This document shows positions 56,012 to 64,000 of a DNA stretch of 64,000 bases, piece by piece (positions within the stretch are counted from its first letter, which is position 1; each line of letters opens with the position of its first letter). The notes below the pieces were generated by a model that was given only the letters and a program-made list of their open reading frames with translations, did no database searches and was not told where the DNA came from. A program made the position numbers and the translations under genes. Origin of the DNA: CAVOOW01 sp963697675 (GTDB taxonomy: Bacteria; Actinomycetota; Actinomycetes; JACCUZ01); the NCBI GenBank assembly GCA_963697675.1, contig CAVOOW010000007.1:307235-371234 (forward strand), written 5' to 3'.

Positions 56012-58169
56012 CTAGAGGCGCCATGCGTACTGGAGTTTGATTAGCAGCTGATTCGAGTCCAGCCGCCAGCGGTCCAGGAGCGACCGAACGTTGTGGTTGT
56101 AGACGATGAACAAGTCGCCGACGGGCCGGAAGGTCCAGCGCAAGCGGGTATTGGTGCCGACCGATTCGCTGTCGGTGTCGTACTGGATGTAGCTGGCGAT
56201 TGACAGGTCTGGAGAGATGTTGACGCGCAGCCTCGTGCCGACCACTGACTGCGCGAAATGTCCTGTCGCGAGGTGACCGACATTGCGTTCGCCGGAGAAT
56301 TCGACCGTCACGATCGGCTTCGGATTCCACGCGCCCGTCCATTGGTATTGATCGAGCGTGCCGTTGTAGAAGTCGCCGAACCACCAGGTGACCTGCGCAT
56401 AGAGGCGGCGCTTCTGTGCCGTCCCCGCTTCGAGGCGATAGCGCAGCCACTCATACGTGCCCGGCGGTATGAAGACGTCGCGAGCCACCTCGAAGGGTTC
56501 GATGAGGCGCTCGCCGGTTGGATTCGCATTGAACTCGACTCGGTCCCCGCTGCGAAAGCGCCAGTTGATGGGCGCCATGAAAATCCGATAGCTCTCCCAC
56601 CGGCCCGAGAGATCGGTGGCGAGTGACGGCAGGAACTCGAAGAACATCTGCTGAATGGGACCGTGCTTCAATCGCGGGCTGTAATTGGCTCCGACATTCC
56701 AGAGCTGGACGGCCGGCCTGGGGACGAAGCCGATCGACGGATCGAAGTCGCGGCCGAGGCGCTTGTAGGTCGACGGCCAGGTCGAGCAGGTCGTTCGGAT
56801 AATCGACCTTGAAGCCGTGCGCGGTCGAGTCGCTGCCGAGATCTTCCCGGCCGGTCGCGAGTCCCCACACGCCCACGAGGAAATTCTTGTCACCTCTGAA
56901 GTGTGACGTGGCGTAGGTGAAATCGGCGCCGCCCAGCCAGCTGCCGGCACGGCCCTGCGGATCGCCGACCGTGGCGATCGCCCCGATCCACGATTCACTC
57001 CAGAGATTCCGCTTCACGCGACTGACGCCCATGAACGCGTGCTCGTCGATGACGTTCTCGAGCGGCCTTGTGCCGACGGCCACGCCGCCGAAGTTGGTGT
57101 TGCCGACGCGGCCGTTCACTTTGCCGCCGGCGAGAATCGGTTATTCGCGACCCTCGATGAGGCCGATCTTCCGGCTGAAATACGGAATCACGTCCTGGCC
57201 GAGGCCGAGGCCGAACGAAAAAATGTCGTCACCCTCGATGAAGAACGTCCGCTTCTCGGGGAAGAAGAGCGGGAACCGCGTCAGGTTCGTCCGGCGCGTG
57301 TCGACTTCGGTTTCCGCAAAGTCGGTGTTCACCGTCGCCGACGCGAGGACATTCGCGCCCACGCGCTGACTGATGTCGAGGCTGGGTTGAAAGTCGCCTT
57401 CGACCCGTGCGTCGGTTGACGGACTGCCGCCGCCGCCGGTGACCGCCGGCCGGACCGTCAGCCCGACGCCAAGATCGAAGTCCGGCAGATCGGTCAGCAG
57501 TCCAGCCTGGCTCGTCTGCGTGATTTGATACTGCCGGTTGGGTGACGCCCATCGATCGATTTCGAGCCGGCGCTGAATCCGGCGCTGCACGTTGAACTGC
57601 CACTCGTGGAGCCCTGGCCTGAACGCGAGTGTCAGAACCGGAATCCGGATCTCCGCGCTCCAACCGGTCGGCAGCCGCGCCGTCGCGGCTTCCCAGATGC
57701 CGTCCCAGTCAGGATTGTCGCTCTCGCCGCCTGGATTGATGATCCCGTCGTATCGCGCCCCCGACGGATTGACGGCAAACACGTATCCCGACCGCCCATC
57801 CGCGAATGGACCGAGGACAATGCGGATGTGATCCTCGGAATTGAGGACCGCGTCTCGGCGAACGCTGAAGCTGACGATGGTCGCCGGGTCCGGTTCCTCA
57901 CAGACGATGCCGATGACGATCGACTGCGTATCGGCCAGCACCTGCACGCGCGTGCGAGCTGTCGGCAGCGCGCCCTCGACCGGATCGGTCTGCCGGAAGT
58001 CGTCGATCACGTCGGCCGACTCCCATGCCGCCTCTGTCAGCCGGCCATCGATCGCGATGGTCGGCGGCAATGTGCCGACGCTCAGCGTGGGAGCGGCGTT
58101 CTGGGCAGATGCCGGTCCAGTGAGACCGGCGAACAGCAAGGCCGCGGTGACTACGGTCCGACGCGCCAC
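56012..58169 (-). CDS. DUF5916 outer membrane protein with N-terminal CBM9-like domain (in-frame stop and one frame break)
   Basis: One gene of about 718 codons. A signal peptide (ending ASAQN) leads to a CBM9/DOMON-like domain (IAIDGRLTEAAWESADVIDDF, DAVLNSEDHIRIVLGPF, YVFAVNPSGARYDG) and then the barrel part (RFPLFFPEKRTFFIEGDDIF). At 57,141-57,143 an in-frame TAA interrupts GLIEGRE/PILAGGKVNGRVG, where an Ile or Val codon is expected; reading resumes in the same frame. Near 56,775 the frame shifts and continues to LLIKLQYAWRL. It overlaps the multihaem cytochrome gene by 19 bases. Either a recent nonsense mutation or a base error. Confidence 0.82.
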
Positions 58170-59797
58170 GGCGAGATTTCAGGCCAACTTTTCAGCTGCT
58201 CCGACGCCCAGGGGTTCGTCTTGTCCTTGTGGCAGCCGATGCAGGCATTCGGCACCTTGAGCCGTTCGCTTTCCGATGGCGTGATGAACCGGAACGTGTG
58301 GCTCCGAACGTTGACGTCCGCGATCGTCTGCGCAATCTTCGGCATGTGGCAGGCCACACACTGGCTGCCCGGGCTGTCGGTCTTGTGACGGGTGTGATCC
58401 TCGAGCCGGGTGACATGCGGGCCATTGGGGCCATTTGGTGCGTGACAGTCGAGACAGATCGTTGCCGCCGGCTTTCTTAGCTGGGCATTATTCTCCGTGC
58501 CGTGTGCGTCATGACACGACGCGCAGGTGACGCCGCGCCGATACATCACGCTCTGGACGAAATCGTTGCCCTGCATGCGGTTCTTGTGCGCGGTGCCGTC
58601 GGCATAGTGCGTGAAATTCGTCTCCCCGAGCGTGTGCGGCTCGAGCTTCCAGTAATCCTGCAGCCGCAATCCGACGTGGTAGCCGACCGGCCAGTCATAC
58701 GCTTTCCCGTCGATGAGGCCGTTCCGGGGCTGCCCCTGGGAATGGCACTGGACGCAGGTGTCAGTTGAGGCGATCGCATCTGCCTCCGACGGATTGAATA
58801 TGTTCGCGCGCGATGGCCGCGCGACGTGTGCGCCGCCAGGACCGTGACAGGTCTCGCAGCCGACGTTCCACTCCGAGGGCTTTTTCGCGCGGATGTCGTA
58901 ATTGACGGAGTGACAGCCATCGCAGGTTGGCCCGGTGGGGCGCTGGAGATTGCTGGAGGGGTAGTAGGCGGTCCACCAATCGGCGCCGGTGTCTGCGACA
59001 TGGTAGGGACGCCAGGTCTTGTTGCCGATGTCCCACTGAACCGGGAGCGGATAGTAATCGTCGCCGACACGCGTGAAGTAACGCTGCTTCCACTTGCTGC
59101 CGTAAACGAAGGCGACCTGGTCGAGCGTAAAGGGCGCGACGTTGTTCGTGTTCAGATCGGGAATGATGGCGTCTGGATGCTCGCGCGGGTCACGCACGAC
59201 GTTGGCCATCGGTGTGACCTTCCAGCGGCCGTAGATCGCCGTGTGGCAGCGCTCGCATGCCTGTGAGCCCATGTACTGCGCGTTATTCAGGACTGATTGC
59301 TGCTGTGCGGCCTCGGCCGGCGTCGCCTTGCGCAGGCTGCGGAGATAGGTGACAAGCGCCCAGCTGACGCGCTCCTCCTGCCCGTTCATCGCCGGCATCG
59401 CGGGCATGCCGGTAAGCTGGATCCCGTTCGCGATGATGTAGCGGATCTCGCCATCGGTCAGGCCTTGCGTTGCGGGTCCGTGAAGGTCGGGAACGCGAGG
59501 GTACACGTTCGCGCCGATCGGCGTGGCGCCACGGCCGTCGCTGCCGTGACAGGTGGCGCAGCGGCTGAAGAATTCGTCACGACCTTGGCCGAGCGCCTGT
59601 TCGTCGCCCGCAAACGGGTTGTTCCGGTTCTTCTCGGCGCGCGGGATGGCAAAGTCGCGCACCAGCCGCGACGCCGACGTCTCGAACGCGCCCGGCGTCG
59701 AAGAGGCCCGAAACCCCCTGGCCTTGATGAAGAGGGCAAAAAGCGCCACCAGAACCAGCGCGGCAAATGCCGCGGTTGTCACTCTTCGGCTGCTCAT
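58151..59797 (-). CDS. Nonahaem cytochrome c
   Basis: A 548-residue exported or membrane-anchored cytochrome (N-terminal helix AAFAALVLVALFALFI). It has nine CxxCH sites: CATCH, CERCH, CDGCH, CETCH, CVQCH, CASCH, CLDCH, CVACH and CIGCH. The first belongs to a mono-haem class I domain (to residue 150, with MPAMPAMNG); the other eight form a cytochrome c554/octahaem-like domain. Its stop overlaps the DUF5916 gene start by 19 bases, so the two are coupled. A porin gene precedes it by 129 bp. Together they could pass electrons in the periplasm or across the outer membrane; this is inferred. Confidence 0.9.
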   Translation of the reverse strand: MSSRRVTTAAFAALVLVALFALFIKARGFRASSTPGAFETSASRLVRDFAIPRAEKNRNNPFAGDEQALGQGRDEFFSRCATCHGSDGRGATPIGANVYPRVPDLHGPATQGLTDGEIRYIIANGIQLTGMPAMPAMNGQEERVSWALVTYLRSLRKATPAEAAQQQSVLNNAQYMGSQACERCHTAIYGRWKVTPMANVVRDPREHPDAIIPDLNTNNVAPFTLDQVAFVYGSKWKQRYFTRVGDDYYPLPVQWDIGNKTWRPYHVADTGADWWTAYYPSSNLQRPTGPTCDGCHSVNYDIRAKKPSEWNVGCETCHGPGGAHVARPSRANIFNPSEADAIASTDTCVQCHSQGQPRNGLIDGKAYDWPVGYHVGLRLQDYWKLEPHTLGETNFTHYADGTAHKNRMQGNDFVQSVMYRRGVTCASCHDAHGTENNAQLRKPAATICLDCHAPNGPNGPHVTRLEDHTRHKTDSPGSQCVACHMPKIAQTIADVNVRSHTFRFITPSESERLKVPNACIGCHKDKTNPWASEQLKSWPEISPWRVGP

Positions 59798-59926
59798 CGG
59801 CCCATCCCCACAAAGAACGGCAACGCCATCGCTCTCATTGCACTTGCACCGCGATGGCGGCGCGCATCAGGAAGCCGCCGAGCGTCAGAACGAGAATCGC
59901 GCCGGACCGATTACACATATGCACTC

Positions 59927-61063
59927 TCAGAAAACGACACCGAGGGTGGCCTGGAATCGGGTGTTGACTTCGTCGTCGTTGAAGGTCGGCCGATTCTTCC
60001 ACTGCCAGTTCACTCCGATGCGTGCATGCTCGTCGATGACGCGAAGATACCCGATATCGACGGCGTGCGCGGTCTCCCCGTGACCGGATCGCCGTCGAGC
60101 AGGTCGTAGCGACCGTACAGCCTGATCAGCATCGGTGAACCGATAGATGGCGCCCGCGGTGACGCCGCTGGTCTTGAGCCCTGGAGCAAACGCCGGCGCG
60201 AATTCAGGTTCCAGAGCCAACAGCGTCGACGGCATCGTGCCGTGCACCGCTTCGAACCGGAGGCCGAGATTGCCGACAACATACTGCGCGTCGGCGCCGA
60301 CAATCGTCACGCCGTCATCTCCGGAGGTGTCGCCCGGCGGCAGCAGCTGATTGCCAACCTGCAGGGAGAAGCCGGCGGCGAGGCGTAGTGATGGGATGAC
60401 TCGTCGAACCCGGAACAGTGCGTCCAGGCGGCCATCACGATCGGAAAAGAACCGGTTGCCGTTCAGCAGCGCGGCGTAGACATGCGTGTTCCGCAAAGCG
60501 GGCGCGTCTGCGCCGGCATCCCACATCAGCATCAGGCCGCGATCGCGCTGGCCAGGAAAGAAGTAGCCGGCGAACATCCCGCGTTCGGGAAACTCGCGGT
60601 CCGCGCTGGATCGCGGGACATCGAAGCCGAATGGCTTGACGAACTGTCCGGCGCGCAGCGTCACGCCCGGTGTGAGGTAGAGCTCGACGAAGGCGTCGTT
60701 GACCAGCTCCTCGGCGGCGCCTTCGAGCGCCGGATGGAACTGCAGCTCGAGTCCGACACCGACACGATCGGACAGATGTCCGGCCCATCCCGCTTCGATC
60801 CTCGTCATCTCGAAGTTCTGAACAGCGTCTTCCGGCTCTGCGCCTTTGACGCGTCCGCGAGAGAAGCGGGTCTGCAGGAAGATTTCGGGTCGGGCCTGGA
60901 GCTCGCTGTCTCTTTCGTCGTCGTATAAATCAGGCGTGAGAATCGACTTCGCGAAGTCGGAGAGTTGCTCCGACGCAGATGATGGTGCAGTGGCCTGCTG
61001 TGCGAAGGCAGGACCGCCCGAGACCACTGCCACGAGCAGCGCAGTCAACGCCGATCGAGTCAT
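59927..61063 (-). CDS. Outer membrane porin (OprO/OprP-like)
   Basis: A 378-residue barrel with signal peptide (SGGPAFAQQ). Typical segments: RFSRGRVKGAEPEDAVQNFEM, GLELQFHPALEGAAEELVND, LYLTPGVTLRAGQFVKPFGFDVPRSS cut as LRAGQFVKPFGFD, and the final strand FQATLGVVF ending in Phe. Between about 60,125 and 60,075 the frame reads AVRSLRPARRRSG, whereas the next frame gives LIRLYGRYDLLDGDPVTG, the expected strand. Two compensating shifts are therefore likely and the protein is intact in the cell. It lies upstream of the nonahaem cytochrome in the same direction. Confidence 0.85.
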   Translation of the reverse strand: MTRSALTALLVAVVSGGPAFAQQATAPSSASEQLSDFAKSILTPDLYDDERDSELQARPEIFLQTRFSRGRVKGAEPEDAVQNFEMTRIEAGWAGHLSDRVGVGLELQFHPALEGAAEELVNDAFVELYLTPGVTLRAGQFVKPFGFDVPRSSADREFPERGMFAGYFFPGQRDRGLMLMWDAGADAPALRNTHVYAALLNGNRFFSDRDGRLDALFRVRRVIPSLRLAAGFSLQVGNQLLPPGDTSGDDGVTIVGADAQYVVGNLGLRFEAVHGTMPSTLLALEPEFAPAFAPGLKTSGVTAGAIYRFTDADQAVRSLRPARRRSGHGETAHAVDIGYLRVIDEHARIGVNWQWKNRPTFNDDEVNTRFQATLGVVF

Positions 61064-61260
61064 CGAGACGCGGTGCCGCCGTGTTTGCCGAGCTCGTTCA
61101 CCGCCGCTTTGAAAGCCGCCGCCAGCTTCTCGGCCGGTCCAGTGCCCCAGTAGTGGAGGAAGATGAGCATCGGCCGATCGAAGAGCGTGGCGGCGACGAA
61201 TGGCTTGCGGATCATGACGTCTCGCCTACGAATCATCGAACCGTCTCCATTATGGGTCAT
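61060..61260 (-). CDS. Small hypothetical protein or 3' remnant
   Basis: A 66-residue frame whose stop overlaps the porin start (ATGA-type). The sequence FDRPMLIFLHYWGTGPAEKL then AAAFKAAVNELGKHGG looks like a real protein end, but I recognise no family. It may be a small gene coupled to the porin, or the tail of a longer broken gene. No strong ribosome site is seen. Confidence 0.35.
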   Translation of the reverse strand: MTHNGDGSMIRRRDVMIRKPFVAATLFDRPMLIFLHYWGTGPAEKLAAAFKAAVNELGKHGGTASR

Positions 61261-61261
61261 C

Positions 61262-61872
61262 AGTCGCGCGGTTCAGCGATCCTGACAGAAAAGTCGGGTA
61301 CTGGCAGATGCCGTCGAGCTTGCCGCCGCTAGCTGCCGCTCCTCGTAGTGGATCGTGGACGATGATCTGGCGCGCCTGCGCGTGCTTGAACGCGTTGCGC
61401 AGCGCCTCGCCCGCGATCCTGTACGCTTCCTCGCGGACGACGGGGTTCAGGTCACGCGAGGCGCCGTCGACTTCCACCTCGATCGCGGCGGCGGCGACGG
61501 CTGACTGATCGCTGCTGAGTTCGGCGCCGATCGCCGCGATCCCATTGGCCAGGTCGTTCCGCGTCGTCGCCGTGGATCGCAACCCCTGCACCGCATCGCG
61601 CCCTTCGGTAATCGCTGCCTCCGCCTGATCGAGGGCGCGTTCCAGCCGCTCCACGGGCTTCATCAGGGCGCGTCGGTGACGACATTCGCGACCGACTGAA
61701 ATCGCAGCAGCGCACCCTGGAAACTCTGGAGCAGCGTGTCGTGCAGTTCGCGCGCGATGCGAGTCCGCTCGCTGATCCGCGCCTCGAGCGTCATGTCGAA
61801 CTGATGCATGCGCTCTTCGGCGGCCGACAGTTGTTTGCGGTGTTGTGCGGTGTTGTGCGGTATGGTTGTCGA
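61262..61872 (-). pseudogene. Histidine kinase fragment (HisKA_3 plus start of ATPase domain)
   Basis: The remains of a LuxR-type sensor kinase. The H-box is in ERTRIARELHDTLLQSFQG (about 61,715-61,770); the next helix reads ERLERALDQAEAAITEGRDA, and the ATPase N-box is in EEAYRIAGEALRNAFKHAQA near 61,400. At least two frame shifts occur near 61,680 and 61,640, and the ATPase domain ends after RQIIVH/YEERQL without its glycine boxes. No sensor domain lies upstream, because a plus-strand propeller sensor begins there. It looks like a truncated, inverted piece of a paralogue of that neighbour. Confidence 0.65.
61838..61860. repeat. Short tandem repeat at the divergent boundary
   Basis: The unit CGGTGTTGTG occurs twice in tandem and is followed by CGGT, at the boundary between the kinase fragment (-) and the propeller sensor (+). 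It may mark a rearrangement or assembly point. Confidence 0.4.
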
Positions 61873-61936
61873 GCAGACGCAGGTGGGCGTTCACGCTGAC
61901 GCAAGCAGGGACTTCCTGAACCAATTCGTAGGGTCC

Positions 61937-64000
61937 ATGAGAAAGCTGAGGGGACGAAAACGAAAGTTGATCGCGCCCGCCCTCATCGTGGCATGGACGC
62001 TACTGGCCTTGCGATCCAGCGCTCTCGCGCTGAGCCCATCGCTGGAGGTCAGCCAGTACGCGCACTACGCGTGGACGGTTCGGGACGGGTTCTCGCTGGG
62101 CAACGTCTACGCGATGGCCCAGACGCCCGATGGGTATCTCTGGCTGGGGACCGAATTCGGGTTGTTTCGCTTCGATGGCGTTCGCTATCTCCCCTGGCAA
62201 CCACCGGCGGGGCAGCAGCTCCCCGATAAGAACATCAATAGCCTGCTCGTTACACGCGACGGCAGTCTTTGGATAGGGACGTTTGCCGGACTGGTAATCT
62301 TGAGGGACGGCAGGCTTGCCCGGCCTCCGGCACTACACGACCAGTTCGTATCATCGCTGTTCGAAGACGTTGAGGGAACGGTGTGGGCGGCGTCGCTCGA
62401 GTCGACTAATCGCGGTGGCCGGCTCTGCGCGATACGAAGCGACGGCGCGAAGTGCTCTGGGGAGGATGGCGCTTTCGGCAGGGCCGTGTGGGCAATGTAC
62501 GAGGACGGCGCCGGGACGCTCTGGGCCGGCGCCGAATCCGGTGTTTGGAGACTGAGGCCGGGGCCTCCCCAGCGCTATGGAACACGGGCTGAGCTCATTG
62601 GCCTGAACAAAGCTGAGGATGGACGGTTATTGATGGCGCTGCATGGCGCTGGACTCATGCAACTCGCCAGCGACGAAGTCGAAGCCTATCCCATTCGAGA
62701 CGCAGTCGACCGGAACAGGCTGCTCGCCAATCACGAGGTCAATGCGAACAAACTGCTGAGGGACCGCGATGGCGGTCTTTGGATCGGAACGGTCGATCGG
62801 GGGCTTATTCATGTCCGCGACGGCCGCGCAGATCTGTTCAGGAGATCGGATGGCCTGTCAGGCGACGTGATCTTGAGTCTCTTCGAAGATCGCGAAGGCA
62901 ATGTTCCGGGTGGCCAGCACTGGAGGACTCGACCGGTTTCGACAGCTACCGGTCACCACCATTTCAAAGCAGCAGGGTCTGTCGAGTGACGCGACGCACG
63001 CCGTGCTCGCAGCGACAGATGGCAGCATCTGGGCCGGAGCTGGCGATGCGTTGACAAGGTTGAAGAATGGACAGATGACAGACTTCCGTAAGGGAAGTGG
63101 ACTGCCGGATGCGCCGCAATCTCTTTATCAGGACGAGCGCGGGCGAATCTGGGTAGCCACGCGTCAGGGACTCGCCTATTTCACCGACGGCAGGTTCGTG
63201 AGCGTCAAAGGCGTGCCTGGCGGAATCGTGCATTACATTGCTGGAGACTCGGCGGGCAACCTCTGGCTCTCAGAGCAGCGGAACCTTCTGCATCTGCTGG
63301 AGGGTCGTCTGGTCGAGCAGATCCCGTGGCCAGAGTGGGCCGTGACCAACCGGCCAATAATCTACTCGCCGACAACGGCGGAGTGTGGCTTGGATTGTGG
63401 GCCGACGGGGGTGTGTGGTATCTCAAGGATCGCCAGCGCCGCGCCGCGTACCTGGCCGCTGATGGCTTGGGTCCACCCCCATAAGCATCTTCAACTCGAT
63501 CGGGATGGGGCGCTGTGGGCCGCAACCCAGAATGGCGGCCTGAGCCGGATTAAAGGTGGCCACGTCGCGACGCTCACGAGCAGGAATGGTTTGCCCTGCG
63601 ACGGAACGAATTGGACGATAGATGACGACGACGGTTCGCTGTGGTTGTACATGCGCTGCGGCCTGGTGCGTATCACGCGGACCGAAGTGGATGCGTGGAT
63701 CGCCGATCCGAACATTCAGATTGCTACGACGGTCTGGGATGCAACGGATGGCGTCAGGCTTAATGCGGCGGGCGATACGGCCCTGTCGTGTCACGAAGTC
63801 CATCGATGGCGAAGTCGTGCGTCTGGGCCGGGAAGGCATTTAGCTGATGAGATTCTCGTCTTGAGGTCAATGAGATTCCGCCGCCGGTGCGAATCGAGCA
63901 AGTGACTGCCGATGACAAGACCTACGATGCGACGAACGGGCTGCGGCTGCCACCGCTCATCCGAAATCTGGCTATCGATTACACGGCGCTGAGCCTCGTC
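61937..64000 (+). CDS. Two-component-type propeller sensor, N-terminal part (frame broken, runs off the window)
   Basis: The periplasmic sensor part of a hybrid kinase with regulator-propeller repeats. A membrane or signal segment (LIAPALIVAWTLLALRSSALA) precedes repeats of the form NVYAMAQTPDGYLWLGTEFGLFRFDG, cut here as TPDGYLWLGTEFGLFRFDG, and DRDGGLWIGTVDRGLIHV, giving at least ten blades. The start of a Y_Y_Y domain follows (PPPVRIEQVTADDKTYDA, IDYTALSLV at the edge). Frame shifts fall near 62,903, 63,345, 63,480, 63,790 and 63,845. The histidine kinase part would lie past 64,000. Such sensors often govern nearby polysaccharide or peptide utilisation genes. Confidence 0.82.

Noticed and set aside
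59835..59918. A 27-codon hydrophobic frame (MCNRSGAILVLTLGGFLMRA...) between the porin and the cytochrome
   Set aside because: It could be a small membrane peptide, but there is no good ribosome site, no known family, and chance hydrophobic frames of this size are common.
1..64000. Searched for tRNA, rRNA, CRISPR arrays, transposases and phage genes
   Set aside because: None was seen. No tandem repeat-spacer pattern, no rRNA-like stretch, and no transposase or integrase signature in any frame; a tRNA could be missed by eye.

Overview
This window reads as two, possibly three, genomes joined head to tail. Positions 1 to about 13,535 are high-GC actinobacterial sequence: SbcCD, a GCS2-type ligase, an Rv2578c-like radical SAM protein under a LexA-type box, and ArsR regulators with leaderless-looking promoters. 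From about 13,535 to 64,000 the content is typical of Acidobacteriota, probably Vicinamibacteria: an Oar-like TonB receptor with a carboxypeptidase-regulatory plug, secreted amidohydrolases, S9 peptidases, quinoproteins, multihaem cytochromes, a DUF5916 protein, and an ECF sigma factor with a Ser/Thr kinase. At 13,530-13,541 an ArsR-AHSA1 gene and an inverted amidohydrolase gene are both cut off at the same few bases. A chimeric assembly join is therefore the simplest reading. Base composition also seems to fall near 41.2-41.5 kb, beside a run of nine G, which may be a second seam.

Actinobacterial part. sbcD and sbcC lie at the left edge on the minus strand. A GCS2 ligase (+) converges through a strong hairpin on a secreted seven-bladed FG-GAP protein (-). 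Upstream of that on the minus strand sit an ATP-grasp ligase and two alpha/beta-hydrolases in one tight operon. Then come an ArsR/AHSA1 pair, the radical SAM gene with its LexA-type box, a gene-poor stretch holding a decayed copy of the 5' end of that gene with an identical box, an isochorismatase-like hydrolase, and the truncated ArsR-AHSA1 fusion.

Acidobacterial part I (13.5-41.2 kb, about 70% GC by eye) looks like a catabolic island for amide or peptide compounds. It holds three paralogous secreted amidohydrolases with an altered metal motif, one prolidase-like amidohydrolase, an M23 lipoprotein, a VOC protein, a TonB receptor, two further amidohydrolases (one Tat-exported, one apparently not), three DPP-IV-like S9 peptidases, two MFS transporters and a hydantoinase/oxoprolinase A-B pair. 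Most of it is one plus-strand run with short gaps or overlaps.

Acidobacterial part II (41.5-64 kb, about 60% GC by eye) holds a secreted trypsin-like protease, a methyltransferase, a cupin protein, a kinase/ECF-sigma pair, a vanadium-haloperoxidase-like protein, an HSL-type esterase, a three-gene quinoprotein/cytochrome operon, a DUF1801 protein, a receiver-MEDS regulator, a porin/nonahaem cytochrome/DUF5916 block, a histidine kinase fragment, and the start of a two-component-type propeller sensor running off the right edge.

Many reading frames are interrupted by single-base shifts (over 25 counted by eye) while their family signatures continue in another frame, and there is one in-frame stop. 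The pattern suggests uncorrected indel errors more than true decay. Where one gene is split this way it is listed as one feature and the shift positions are given.
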